Numbered from the stretch's first letter, positions 10,653 to 22,477 are shown. The stretch: DNA of 64,000 bases from Pyxicephalus adspersus (GCF_032062135.1 NC_092859.1:65915456-65979455), one strand, 5' to 3'. Translations and numbers: made by a program. The notes: a model not told the origin generated them from the sequence alone.

Positions 10653-11735
10653 CTGAAATCCCTGGAATTTAGAGCAGGCTGACTGCACAGGGGTTTTTTA
10701 AGGTACTGAAACGCTTTTTCTGCCTCCTGAGACCACTTGACCATTACTGACTTTTTCCCTTTTGTAAGTTCTGTTAATGGTGCTGCAATGGAAGCAAAGT
10801 TTGGGACAAATCTGCGGTAATAGCCAACAGTCCCCAAGAATGCTTTCACTTGTTTTTTGTCACAGGCTGTGGCCAGTTTTGAATTGCCTCGACTTTGTTT
10901 ACCTGTGGTCTTATTGTGCCCTTACCTACAATATACCCCAGATAGCGAGCCTCCTCCAACCCAATAGCGCACTTCTCAGGGTTAGCAGTAAAGCCCGCTT
11001 TCCTGAGAGAATCAAGTCCTGCCTGTACCTTAGCTAGATGTGTTTCCCAGTCTGTGCTAAAAACCACAATATCATTGAAGTATGCTGCTGCGTACCTTTT
11101 ATGGGGCCTCAAGACCCTATCCATTGATCTCTGGAAAGTGGCAGGTGCCCCTTGTAACCCAAAGGGCATCCTTCTATATTGAAAGTGTCCTTCTGGGGTG
11201 GAGAAGGCAGTCTTTTCTTTCGCCTCCTCCAATAGGGGAATCTGCAAGTATCCTTTGGTGAGGTCAAGTGTGGTAATATACCTAACTGGTCCCAACCTTT
11301 CAATTAACTCATCTACCCGAGGCATAGGATAGGAATCACATTTAGAGACTTCATTTAATCGGCAGAAGTCATTGCAGAACCGCCAGGTCCCTTATAGCTT
11401 AGGCACCAATACAATAGGGCTGGACCAGCCGCTTTTGAACTCCTCAATAACCTGCAGATCTAACATACGCTTTACCTCTTCAGAGCCTGCTTGTCTCCGA
11501 GCCTCCGGGATTCTGTATGGTTTAATGTTTATCGTTACCTTGGGGTCAGTGACTATGTCATGCTGAATGACATCTGTAATGACTGGCAGGGCCGTAAAAA
11601 TATCCCTGTTTGTAAAAACTCCTTGCTTTCTTGTTTTTGGGGTTTGGACAGGGTGTCACCTATTGCAACCTTTTCAATATCTGCATCAAAATTCCTTAGG
11701 GGTTTTGTACAGCAGTATGTAGAGGAGTCCAACAA
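10653..11735 (-). pseudogene. Ty3/Gypsy reverse transcriptase (broken, internally deleted element)
   Basis: Minus-strand frames give a nearly complete reverse transcriptase. The N-terminal part at 11326-11560 is in shifted frames (EEFKSGWSSPIVLVPKL, RFCNDF). The main frame at 10846-11325 has ITTLDLTKGYLQIPL (first catalytic Asp), FGLQGAPATFQRSMDRVL and the active-site box AAYFNDIVVFS. A frame at 10430-10849 continues with FLGTVGYYRRFVPNFASI. The active site normally reads YLDD or YIDD; here the first Asp is Asn, so catalysis is predicted lost. Coding homology ends at LCSQPALNSRDF near 10655, directly before an LTR, so RNase H and integrase are absent. A Ty3/Gypsy integrase at 40105-41290 may belong to the same lineage. 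Confidence 0.9.
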
Positions 11736-11739
11736 TCAT

Positions 11740-12530
11740 TCATTGAAGATGCTCAGGTTGAGTCATCTGACGAAGAGAGTCAGTTCACAGGCAGTTCCTT
11801 TCTGCACATATAGGGAAACTGTCTCTTCTGATGATGATGATGATGATGATGTTGTCCTTGATCCGACATGGGGCGAACAAGGAGATCCTCATAGGCAGGA
11901 GGAAGAAGAGGAGGAGGAGGAAGAAGAAGAAGAAGAGGAGGATGCTGGAACAGATGATGGTGGATCTCGGACACGACACATAGCGGACGCTGCAAATATC
12001 ATCACAGACATACGTGCCCAGTATGCATAGTGCACCACCAACCCAGGAAGAGGAGGAGGTGGAAGAGGATGAGGAGGACATTGCAGGCATGGCAGAAGAG
12101 GATGAAGGGGCAGAGGAGGATATTGAGGGTACATGGCATCCATCCACCCAATCACAAGGCGGCATGCTCCATGGATGGCAAGACCAGGCGGAGGAGGAGG
12201 AGGACGACCCTGTGCTGCTGTTAGACCCACAGGAGTGTGGGTCCAGAATTACCTTAGCTGTGGGTAGTTTGAGCTAAATGACAGCCTTCATGCAGGAGTG
12301 CATAGCTAAAGATCCACGCATAAAGCACATAAAAACAAAGACTGATGACTATTGGATTGCTACATTACCGGATCCACGTTACAAGCCTGAGATACAACTC
12401 ATCTTGCCCCAGGGGACCTAAAATGCAGCACTACCAAGAAGTGCTTGTAAGGGACTTGTGCTCAGCCTTTCCAGCTGGCGGCAGCAGCAGCATTACTGCT
12501 GCTGCCTGCCCACTGTCCAGTACCTAGCTC
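11740..12530 (+). pseudogene. hAT-like transposase remnant with acidic repeats
   Basis: Two overlapping plus-strand frames (11740-12030 and 12014-12277) encode runs of Asp and Glu, driven by (GAT)n at about 11828-11850 and (GAA/GAG)n at 11899-11942. After a stop, a short block MTAFMQECIAKDPRIKH... YWIATLPDPRYK at 12278-12390 resembles the region before the dimerisation domain of hAT transposases, followed in another frame by MQHYQEVLVRDLCSAF near 12420-12475. The acidic part alone proves little; the DPRYK block is the main evidence. It could be another hAT-like gene remnant. Confidence 0.45.
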
Positions 12531-12700
12531 TAGATGCCAGGCTAGACTCAAGCTCAACAGGATTTTCTTTCCCCACTGATTCCGCCAAGCCCCAATTCCT
12601 TTCATGTGCTTTCACTCGATAGCAGGCCCTGAGACGGAGTGTGGAAGGCATTAGTAACTGGCATCTAGAGCTGGGTGTAGTGCATCTTTAATGACACCCC
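12500..12700 (-). pseudogene. Antisense piece of the PCED1-like C-terminal region
   Basis: 12521-12640 matches 21675-21775 closely (CTCTAGATGCCAG, GACTCAAGCTCAACAGG, CTGATTCCGCCAAGCCC). At the second locus this sequence lies downstream of the PC-esterase reading frame on the minus strand. Here it sits upstream of the plus-strand PC-esterase frame, so its orientation relative to the gene is reversed. The stretch 12640-12675 carries a further inverted copy of the CTCTAGATGCCAGTTAC motif. Confidence 0.5.
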
Positions 12701-12913
12701 GAAGTGTGTAATCTGAAATTTGTGATTGAATGCAGAAGGCCACATCTTCTGCTTCATCCATCAGTACCACGCTTTATCGGACTGAATTTTGGTGTATGTT
12801 ACCCCGGAACTTTTTAGTGGGACAGCAGTCCCTCTGTTTATGTTGGGGAATGTGATGGGAAACACCGGTATATGTAACGGGAACTGAGAGGTCCTGGATG
12901 ACCACATTGAGCC

Positions 12914-13610
12914 ATGAAGTTATTGAGCTCAGCAGACGCCCGGAGACTTCTCCACAACAAATATGTGGCCGTCCTCCATTCAAGGGAGACTCCATTCAAA
13001 GATCCGACAGCAAGGATCTTGTGAAAATACAGCATAATGATGACTTTTGGACTGAGAAGCAGCTGAAAGGGAAGGGTGACATGTCATTTGCAAACGACAC
13101 GTTGGGGGATCTCTGGGTGAAATGCACAATGCCATAATTTACCGCCAAGTGCGTCATTACAGAATTGACCACCAATTTGTACGGTTCTATCTCCTGAACC
13201 GTGTTTCTGCGGAGTACATAGAGAGCGTGCTGGCCAACTTCCAACATGGACCTCAGTCCGACGTTGTCATCATCAACTTGTGTATATAAGATGTTATCAG
13301 GTATCATGAGCAATCACTGCAAATGTACAAAACCAACCTGGACCAACTGTTTATTCGTCTCACCGAAGTGCTGAGCCCCAAATGTCAGGTGATATGCAAC
13401 ACGTCCATGTCTGTTGGATTCAAAGCTGGTGAAATGCTAGAGTACCCAATTCCTAATGTGCGCTGGGACATCATAGAAGGGAATTTCTACAGCGCCACAC
13501 TGGCAGATTTGCACCAATTGGATGTGATTGACTTGCACTTCCACTTACGCTTCAAGATGCTCTCCAGGGTTAAAGATGCCACCCACTCGAATCAGCTGGC
13601 TCATCAAGAT
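12914..13610 (+). pseudogene. Intronless PC-esterase (PCED1-like, SGNH hydrolase) pseudogene, copy 1
   Basis: The frame opens with Met at 12914 (MKLLSSADARRLLHNKYVAVL), like the start of vertebrate PCED1 proteins. After a frameshift comes GDSIQRSDSKDLVK at about 12987-13030, the block-I GDS box holding the catalytic Ser of the SGNH fold. Then follow EKQLKGKGDMSFANDTL, YRQVRHYRIDHQFVRFY, SDVVIIN near 13255-13275, YKTNLDQLFIRLTEVL near 13323-13370, NVRWDIIEGNFYSATLADLH near 13455-13510, DVIDLHFHLRF, and the block-V box DATHSNQLAH near 13575-13605, where a Trp after His is replaced by Ser. At least two frameshifts and one stop (after LCI, near 13285) kill it. About 230 codons run without introns. 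The PCED1 family has no settled function. Homology breaks at 13610. Confidence 0.8.
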
Positions 13611-13990
13611 TGGAATCTCGTTCATCTATTCATGTCTCCAATAGCTACAGCTTTGACACTGTCCATATAGGTGTTGGCCTCAACCTCTACTGCCGCCCTT
13701 GCTCCTTCTCAGGGCCCACAGCTTCCTCCTCATGCTGTAACTGATGCCACCTGCCCAGTACCCAGCTCTGGATGCCAGTTACCAATGCTGTCCACGATCC
13801 GTCTTAGGGCCCACCGCCTCCTCCTCCTGCTGTTGCCACCTGTCAGTACGCCATTCATAAATATGGCATTACAGTGATCTAGGTGGCATTGATGATGCAT
13901 AACACCCAGCTCTAGATGCCAGTTACCAATGCGGTCCCCCCGCTGTCTTAGTGCCCACCGCCTCCTCCTCCTGCTGCTGCCACCTGTCAC
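13611..13990 (-). pseudogene. Inverted and duplicated PCED1-like C-terminal region
   Basis: From 13611 the sequence matches the plus strand of 21782-21975, which at the second locus is antisense to the PC-esterase gene. So the C-terminal part of the gene is inverted here right at the end of the catalytic domain. A minus-strand frame at 13730-13990 contains two copies of a unit of about 37 residues (SRRRRRWALR...IGNWHPELG), showing an extra tandem duplication. The Arg run comes from CCTCCTCCTCCTGC tracts. Confidence 0.6.
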
Positions 13991-14457
13991 TTATAACTTA
14001 TAACAGAGCTGTGTAGCTGGCTAATTTTTGGACTGAAAGACCTCCCTCAGAGGTCTTAAGCCTGCGTATGGCTTGTAACGGAGCGGTGAAACCTGGTGGC
14101 TAATTTTTGGACCAGAGGAACCCCCTCATGTCCCTCTCTGCCTCTACTCGGAGACCGTGTAAAATCCGGCATGTTCCCTTGACTGCCCCATAAAATGGCC
14201 TTGCCAGCAACAGAAAAAAGACTTCTTATTTTTTCTTTTACTTGTACAGTGTTGTGCAGAGCTGGGGGAGTCTTGACATGTCTTTTTAAATGTATTTATA
14301 GGCTGTAGAAGCTCTCCACCATTCCGAAAAAAACCCTGAATTTTTCCCCCATTGACTTTAATGGAGTTCGAATTCGACATTCGATCACCCGAATAATTAT
14401 GCATTATTCGTCTGAATAGCGGTCGAATTGAATAGTGAGCTATTCGAACAACACTAC
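13991..14457. other. hAT-type terminal region beside PCED1-like copy 1
   Basis: A phrase is duplicated: GGCTAATTTTTGGACTGAAAGACC near 14020 and GGCTAATTTTTGGACCAGAGG near 14098. From about 14340 to 14457 the sequence is dense in ATTCGAA-type words and ends in TTCGAACAACACTAC, like the subterminal ends of frog hAT elements. The opposite end has not been located. Confidence 0.4.
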
Positions 14458-17400
14458 TGACCACCATAACTCCACAATCGAAATCAGTATGGCCAAAAGA
14501 AGAATTGAAGATGGGGACACAACACTGTCATCCTATACCTGCAAGTACCTTTTAGGATAAGATCACCATGTATTAATATGAAAATTGTAGATAGGAAAAA
14601 AGGAATTTAGACTTGCTAACATATTAACAATTTTATGTGATTTTAGTTATTAGGTGACAGTGTTCCCTGTTGAGAAGACCAGTCACACCAACCAGCTATG
14701 CACAGGATCACTGATCCCCTCACTGGTTCTGCATGGCATACTAGGTAACATTTTTCTAGCAAACTGCCCCCCATGCGTGGGCTTTAAAGGCTGTCTGATC
14801 CGCCCATATTAAAATGTGTCAGATCATTGCATTATATTGCATATTATGAAGTATTAAAGAGTTTTACTATACTTTTTAAAAAAGAATATAATGTCTTTAA
14901 GCAGTTAAAAATTTGTATTCTTGGTTGCATGCATAACCATTGCAATGGCCTGTAATGTAGCTAGCTTCAGTTGGCAGTGGGCACATTTTAATACATTTAA
15001 ATTGCCAAGAGATCTTCATAAAAAAGCAACACAGATCAACTGTCAGGGGCCACAACAAACAGCAACTGATGTGTCACATCAAATAGACTAAAGTTAAACA
15101 TGATTATATTATCAAAGAGGATGTTATAAAGTAAGCTAATAAGCAAACGAATAAAAATAAATAAATATCAGTGAATTTATAAAATGGTAATGTGTAAAGA
15201 ACACTGCTAATCCCACTCGTGCATTGTAAGGAACAGCACAATGCTCTCAGCTTAACTATCTGAATTTTAATCAATGTTTTGATTTGAAAATGCTCTCACA
15301 GGATTTTGCATATATTGACAGGAGACCAGAATTTTTTTAACCTAATTATTGTCAACTTTTGCAGTAATGTAAATTTTCTTTATGTTTTTTTTAGATGGTT
15401 ATCATTTTTTTTAAGGGTGGCTATTAGGGATGGGTATAGATTTTGGACCACTTTTCAACTCAAACATTCGATTTCAAGGCTGAAACCAAAGCTCTTTTTT
15501 ACAACTTTTTTTCCCCTATGTTTACAGATTTTCCAATAATTACAGATCACATTTTACTTTTTGTTTGGTCTAATAGGAAAGCTTCTTTTTCCAGTCAACA
15601 GACCCTGGAAACTGACCAAGCAGTGGCCCACCCCTTTATATAAATATGTTACCGCAGCTTGAGCTCCCTCAGATTTAAATACACATGTGTTGAACTGATG
15701 TGGAGAGAGGCAGAAAAATATACATAGTGAGGGAGACTTTGATGGAGAGAGAGAAGTAGAGGAGACAGATCCATGAATGACCGATAGGTAAACAACCACA
15801 ATAGAAGTCAATGGAAGAGAGCACAAAGATACCACAAAAAATATTAAAGTACTCCATAAATAACAAACCTAAATTATATATAAAAATAAGTAGTAAAAAT
15901 AAGTATGCTATCAAATTAGATTTAGGTTTTACAGTTTTTTATTTTCTTACACACATACAAGATGTTTTTAGAATTTTTGCCATTTGTCACTTTGCAGTGA
16001 TTGTTTCCTCTACAGAGACCCAAAACTTCAAAACAAGTACAAAAGTCACTGTATCATGTTCTTCCAGAGCTTGAAACATTTGCTCCATAAATCTGTATTT
16101 GTCTAGCACTAAATTTGAAAAATGTGCTATTTTTCTCAATTATACTGCGTGTACGCTACACAATTTACATTGCATATGCACATTCTAATTCAAATTTAAT
16201 AAAGAAGAACCTGGGAGCATTGATTTACAAAGCAAACATAGTCAGCAAATGTTTTCCTTTATGCAGCTGTGGATAGATCTATATTCCAATTTAGTAAATA
16301 GGCATTAATGTGTTTGTAGTGCGTCAGAGAACTATAGCTTGTAAATTCAACTGTTGGCTAATATTTATATATTAAATAATAAAATAAAACATGTTCTTTA
16401 ACTTATATTATGTAGGTTTACAGGCTTCTGACCTATGTGACCATTACAACAAATTCAGCACTGAAAGAGCACAGGTGGATGCACTGTAACCCAAGGCTCA
16501 CAAGATATAAAAGCAAGCATTGGCCCATAGCTGCTCTTCATTACCCTAATAGCTGTTTTTTTCTGAACATAAAGGCTGAGAACAGAATGAATAATATTAC
16601 CATTTATTATTTGGTAAAGCATCATGAACCTTTCCAGGGAACCTGGAAACAGATACAGTTTTTTGGTCTTCCTTGAACCTTTGTACCTTTAAGCACCACA
16701 ATGAATTGAAACCATTTATGTAATATTATATGTGATACAAATCATTTGCTGTGATATGAATCAGCTCAAAAACAAAAAAATTAATGATGTCAAATGATGT
16801 ACAGATGTCAAATTTATGTCGCTCTAAAAAACTTTTGTGATGGCCTGCCAGAAAACAAAATGTCTAATCTATTTCGAAATTTACCTGAGAAATGTATTTC
16901 TGTGGGTTAATTGAGGTTTTGTAAATTTTTTTTTAAAATATATATAATGGGGTAACTGGTTCAGTCAGCCACTTCAACCACCCCTTAGCACCATTCTAAA
17001 ATTAACCATTACACATTTAGTCTGGACTTTTTTGGTGACAGCAGAATTTTAATAACACAAGACTTACTGTAAGTCAAAAAATAATTTGTAGAGAACATTT
17101 TCATAAAACACACTGTTTCTAAACTAGGGATAAAAAGGTTTCTGAAGGCCCCACAGAGTATGGAATAAGCTGCCCACCATACATCCGGCCCCCATCTGCA
17201 TTACAACGCTATGGGGTTTATACCCATACCATACCATACCAGCAGACACAGAAAGCCATCTTACAATTTTTACCTAAAACAACAGAATAGAAAGCAGCTC
17301 CATAGCTAAGATAGGTCCCCAATAATACCACAACATGCTTTCAAGCTGTCGCCCACCACAAAAACATGTGGGGTGAAGCCCTACTCTTCTGAGCAACTCC

Positions 17401-18230
17401 ACACTATATTGGCTTTTTAAATCCTGTCCTAAAACCCTAAGGGGGCCACAAAAATTAATCATTTATGTGGATGTCATCCCTATATAAATATTGACAAATG
17501 TCTTGTTCCAGGCCTCATTCAATGAGAAACTCACTTGTGCTAACCATATACTAAAAGTTTTATCATTACTATTTGCACAATTTGCTTTTAAACAATACAA
17601 CTTACATGTTAGGAACTCCGAGAAAATAGATTAAATACAAAGAAATGGAGAGGTGAGAAAAAAATGAGAATCTGACACAAAAAGGAAAAATAATACAACT
17701 ATGCAGCTCATTTATCCTAGACTGACGAACAAATACAACATTTGTATCAACATAGTCTACCACACACTAAGGACCCTGTTCCCTAGCCTTTGTAGAGCCT
17801 ACAATATCTTCAAAATGCTAGGCTTAAAAAAAAGCTAAACAAATACTGTTTGGTGTAGCTGCTCCTTATCGATAGACAGATAGAAAGATCTTGTGCTTTC
17901 ATTGCTAAGAACTTAATTTCTGTTGAAGTCAACTATTTACCAGGGGCAAAGGGAATTCCCAACTTTTAAGCCACATGCTGGATTATAGCCAATATAACTG
18001 CACTGATAGGGGAATCAACAAACCCAATGCAGAAAAATCATCCAAAACATGGATATAGAATCAAGTCTTGAAACGTCTTTGATTACACAGTAACTAAGAG
18101 TCTCAAATACCATGCAGGAAATTGCAAGTCCCATGAGTAATCAGCAATAGCAATTATTGAACCATCAGAATGACAAAAGAGTAAAGAAAATGTTACATTA
18201 TACTAATTCACAAAATTGTTTCATTTATAC
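14458..18230. other. Long AT-rich interval without recognised features
   Basis: Nearly 3.8 kb with no protein homology I can name; the short open frames look like chance. No splice-bounded exon, RNA gene or tandem array is evident. A few short T runs and an A/T-rich stretch near 16930 are the only local structure. Confidence 0.5.
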
Positions 18231-21200
18231 TTTGATTTGTTGCAGTTGTGGTTTTGATATTTTTTTGTTTGGTCGCAACACTGCAAACTAATTTATATCA
18301 AGCTCCATATATAATAATTAGCACTTTATAATATGTCATCACACAATAGTATGAATGTCACAAAAAATTGAGACCAAGCATTTGGGATCTGATCCATTCC
18401 ATTATAGTTTGGCTTTAGGGAAATCCAATATTTGAAAAAAGGATTGTTGGCAAAGATGTTATAATACATGTATCAAGGAATATTTAGTGATTTCACTTGT
18501 GTGTGTATGTCAAAATACATTTAAATGTATATAAATACATATGTATTTTCTTTTTTACTATTTTAACTGGACTGGTTTATGGGGGGGGGGGGCTAATCAA
18601 GGAAGTTTGCTTGTCCAGTAGTTGATGTGACTTTTAGTAATTTTAGTAATTGTTAGCTTCATCTGATGCGGCAATGTTTTTGTGCCTTGTTTCAAATTAC
18701 AGTTTCTATTGTTTAGCAATTCTTCAGCAATGTTTTGGCATTGTATCCACAAATAATTAGTACAAATGTATGCATGATTTCCACTACAAACTGCTACTTG
18801 ACCCCCTTCATTGCCTTTGACCCATTCTCAAAGTCAGATTGTCACATATTTGGTATTTGAATGTATCATGTACATGTTTATTTTATGAATAGTTTGTCAT
18901 GGTTTGGATTTATTTGCTCCTTTTTAAATCGTCTGACATTTGCTAAATAAGCTGTGGTTTTCCTTTACTATACTTTACTCATGTTGATTTGCTGCCACTG
19001 TTCTACACAACTCCTCTGTTCATTTGTAGTATTGTTATAGGTTTGTTCTAGCTCTGCTGCCTGATCCTAGCCCTATTGTATACAAGCACACTTCCACTTC
19101 CTGGCCAAACAGGTTGTCAATAAGCTGTCCAGCTGAGTTGCATACTCATTCTAACACACCTGATGGTGATTGAAGGAGGTCCAGGTGACAAGCACAACAT
19201 TAAACCACATTGATTGACAAGCTTACAGGTAGGGTCAACCACTCTTAAATATTGGATTGTATGCAATATTTAGGTGTTTACCTTATTTAAATAGTATTAG
19301 TATAGAAAACTTCAAGGGACAAATTTACTTTGTGCAAAAACATATTTTATTGCTTTGACAGCTTTCCAGGTTGTTTATGCAGTTTGAATGCCAATTTAGA
19401 CCTTGGCCCACTATATATTCTCTTTTTCACATCAACACGGTTATTTGCATACCCACGCACGTGTGCGCATGTCACTGTAACCCTATATGTTTTCAGAGAA
19501 CTTCTTAGCCCTTCTGCTTGCAACATTTCATAAGCCTTAACATGTGTTTGTGAAAAACCGGAAAAAAGATATTTAGGTAGTAATCCACAATTTATTTATT
19601 CCCCAAAAATTAGTTTTTTGTGTTGTCTCATAACTATTTTTCTTTTTTCCTCCTGGGACCATGTATGGACCACACCTCACCACCACCAGCACCACTGCTG
19701 GCACTAGCACCACTACCGGCACCACTGCTAGCACCAGCACCACTGCTGGCACCAACATTGGCACTACCACCCCAGGGCAAAGGTTGCCTAGAGAAGCAGG
19801 CCAAGAAACATCAAGGCCCCTCGCCCCTCAACCTGGCAGCTCAGCCAGTTTGAGCTAGCTCAGGGATTCTGCATCCAAGGCAACCAGCTTCACCCCTGAG
19901 CAAAATGCAGCCCTCATGGAGTCCTACGTCAATTTTTTTCAGAGAATCCATGGGGTCTTGCACTCCCAGACCTCCCATGCTGAAAGGCAGGGACTTTGGG
20001 GGGAAATTGCCAGGATGGTTATTGGAGTGGGCAGTACACAACGGTCCATTACCCAGTGTCAAAAGAGTGACATCTTCAGACACATCAAAAGGGTCCTGGG
20101 CACAGAGGCCGTAAGGAGTGGGACATATCCCCAACACCTTGTACAGCGTCTCAGGGAGTATGAAAGATCAGCGCTGCAATTCATTGGGCCAGAAACGGTG
20201 GTAGTGGTGGACTACTGGAATGAATCCGATGCTTGGCAACCATATAGGTTCAAACCTTTCACACTAATTACCTAACTACAAATGGCAAATTTTAAACTAG
20301 AAGTTTTTTTTTTTTTTTTGGGGGGGGGTTGCAACAGTTTAGTAATTTGAACTTATGCCAAAGTTGTATTGTGTTTTTCCTTAGATTTGTTTAGGTACAA
20401 ATCTTAGATCAATTTTGTAAGATGAGCTGTTTATTGTTTTGTATTTTTGCATTCTTTTTACTTGCATGAACAATGTATGTATTTCTAATTTTTGACAATA
20501 GTACACCATGAGATGCAGCAGTCCCCTCCTGTCCTCCCTGCTCAGAGTGATGAGGATGATGAGGATGCCGCTTCACATGTAGAAGATGTAGAAGTCTTCC
20601 TCCTGGTAACATAAACCTTCATGGTACATCTTGTTTGACATCATGCAGCTGTCTATAATCATGTTTAAAACAACAGACATATGCGTAACATTTCAGCTTT
20701 CCCACAAGTTGCATTTTACGCATTTGTTTGTCTGGGGGGTATGTTTTTTTGTTATTTTGGGGGGGAACTGATCAATACAAATGATCTTTTATAGTCAAGC
20801 TCATTCTATTTCTGTTGTTTTGCTTTTATTTACCAGATCCACATCAACAGGAGGAGGTGGTTGAGCCACTGCAGGGAGGCCTGGAGGAGATTCAAGGTAA
20901 TTTTGTTTGTGTGTGTGTTCAACCTTCCAAAAGTTAATTAAGAAGCTTTTATCCCTATGTAATTTTCAGTTTTTTTTTCATTTTATTTGTAGATGTTTAT
21001 AGTGCTGCTTTCCTTTGGGAATGTCTGCCTGGTTATTGAGTTAAATATTTAAAATAGACTCCAATTTCTGTGTGATTCTAAAATGTAGGTTTGCCTTAGC
21101 TAAATATTGTGGACTTTGGATAGGTGATTTTGGATAGACTTTGGATAGGCCAAGATTTGTCTACACATTCATTCATTTTGATGTCAAATATCATGTGCCT

Positions 21201-21330
21201 TTGTAGAACATCGGAGTCCCCTGGTTTGTGGGGTGAGTTGGGGTGATGACCCAGCTGGACCTTTTGTTTTCAGCTCCAAATTCCCAAATGAAATTAGGCT
21301 GGGAGGTCCATTAAAATACATTAACCAATC
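18230..21330 (+). mobile_element. Harbinger-family copy H3 with a Myb/SANT-like gene
   Basis: 18240-18590 matches 55840-56165 (GGTTTTGATA...TTTTTTG, GCAACACTGCAAACTAAT, AAAGATTGTTGGCAAAGATGTT type words). 18980-19400 matches 60480-60960. The Myb/SANT-like gene at 19661-20896 follows, and 21160-21230 matches the minus strand near 56345-56410. So this is one long copy of the Harbinger family, cut off on the right by the hAT/PCED1-like block. No transposase frame remains. Confidence 0.6.
19661..20896 (+). pseudogene. Harbinger Myb/SANT-like DNA-binding gene, multi-exon, one internal stop
   Basis: One frame runs from Met 19661 to a stop at 20273-20275, broken only by TAG at 19856-19858. Its start is a Thr/Ser-rich low-complexity segment (GTSTTTGTTASTSTT). 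After the stop comes a Myb/SANT-like domain: FTPEQNAALMESYVNFFQRI, QGLWGEIARMVIG, RSITQCQKSDIFRHIKRVLG. Further exons are suggested at 20502-20605 (acceptor TTTTTGACAATAG, donor CTGGTAAC; an acidic DEDDEDAASHVEDVE piece) and 20837-20896 (acceptor TTATTTACCAG, donor AAGGTAATT). In Harbinger elements this second protein helps the transposase enter the nucleus and bind element ends. One stop in about 200 codons suggests moderate age. It could instead be a domesticated gene remnant. Confidence 0.65.
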
Positions 21331-21599
21331 CCAATCTAGGGGGTGTGTGTCAACCAATAGTCATCTTACAGATCACACCAAGTATCCAATCCAAGAGCCC
21401 CAATGATACCTCATGGGAATTCACTATATACAAATGGAAACAGGTACCCATTACCTCTTAGCAGGTAGCTATAAGATATTCCTGATTGCAGTCTTGTAGG
21501 TATCTATATTAATATTGCATTATTTTGCTCTTTTGTAATTATTATGTACTACTAACCATTATTAGATTATTACTGAGGAATAGCAAGAGGAGGAAGCGG

Positions 21600-22350
21600 C
21601 AGGCCCTGAGACATACTGTGTATGGCTGTGTTACTCCTCCTGCTCTTACTGCTGCCACCTGCCCAGTGCCCAGTACCCAGCTCTAGATGCCAGACTAGAC
21701 TCAGGCTCAACAGGGTCTTCTTTTCCCGCTGATTCCGCCAAGCCCGTTCCCTTTCATGTGGTTTCGCTACATAGTTGGTACGGATTGGAATCTCGTTGAT
21801 CCATTCATGTCTCCAATAGCTACAGCTTCGACACTGTCCATATGGGTGATGGCCTCAACCTCTAATGCCATCCTTGCTCCTTCTCAGGGACCAACGCCTC
21901 CTCCTCATGCTGTAACTGATGCCACCTGCCCAGTTCCCAACTCTGGATGCCAGTTACCAATGCGGTCCCCACTCCGTCTCAGAGCCTCTTCCTGCTCTTC
22001 CTGCTGCACGGCCCAGGCTTGATCAATATGAGGCATCAGGATGCATGTATACTTCCGATGAGCCAGCTGATTTGAGTGGGTGGCATTTTTAACCCTGGAG
22101 AGCAGGTCGAAGCATAAGTGGAAGTGCATGTCTATCATATCCAGTTGGTGGAAATCTGCCAGTGTGGCCCTGTCCAAGTTCCCTTCTATGATGTCCCAGC
22201 GCACATTAGGAATGTGGTACTCTAGAACTTCACCAGCTTTGAATCCAACAGACATGGACGTGTTTCATATCACCAGACATTTGTGGCTCAGCACCTCGGT
22301 GAGCCGAATAAACAGGTGGTCCAGGTTGGTTTTTCAAACTGGCTCCAAAA
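21600..22350 (-). pseudogene. PC-esterase (PCED1-like) pseudogene, copy 2, C-terminal part
   Basis: Minus-strand reading begins near 22350 with KTNLDHLFIRLTEVLSHKC, then SVGFKAGEVLEYHIPNVRWD near 22190-22255, IIEGNLDRATLADFHQLDMI, the block-V region KNATHSNQLAHRKYTCIL near 22015-22085, and a Gln/Glu-rich tail (QQEEQEEALRRS). The catalytic Asp of block V reads Asn. Farther left, ALEVEAITHMDSVEAVAIGD near 21800-21860 and GLAESAGKEDPVEPESSLAS near 21680-21750 look like the gene's C-terminal region in its natural order. The GDS box and N-terminal half are absent. It shares most residues with copy 1 but each has its own lesions, so they are separate old copies. Confidence 0.75.
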
Positions 22351-22423
22351 GGCCGCTGCTTCCTTGTACTCTATTGGTGCAGTCCTGAAAACTACTATAC
22401 TCAGTTTGAGTGTTTCACCGTTA

Positions 22424-22427
22424 GATG

Positions 22428-22474
<47 letters not shown>
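22424..22474. repeat. (GATA)n microsatellite
   Basis: About twelve GATA units next to the PCED1-like copy 2. A shorter GATA run occurs at 26507-26525. Confidence 0.95.

Positions 22475-22477
<3 letters not shown>

Noticed and set aside
11785..12230. Minus-strand frames rich in Ser, Pro and His opposite the acidic repeats
   Set aside because: They are the antisense of (GAT)n and (GAG)n tracts and show no conserved domain.
12014..12277. Acidic frame as a host nuclear protein
   Set aside because: The Glu and Asp runs follow simple trinucleotide repeats, and the only conserved block downstream resembles a hAT transposase.
15306..16676. Several short open frames in the 14.5-18.2 kb interval
   Set aside because: Composition is low-complexity and AT-driven, with no domain, no splice-bounded exon and no match to another part of the window.
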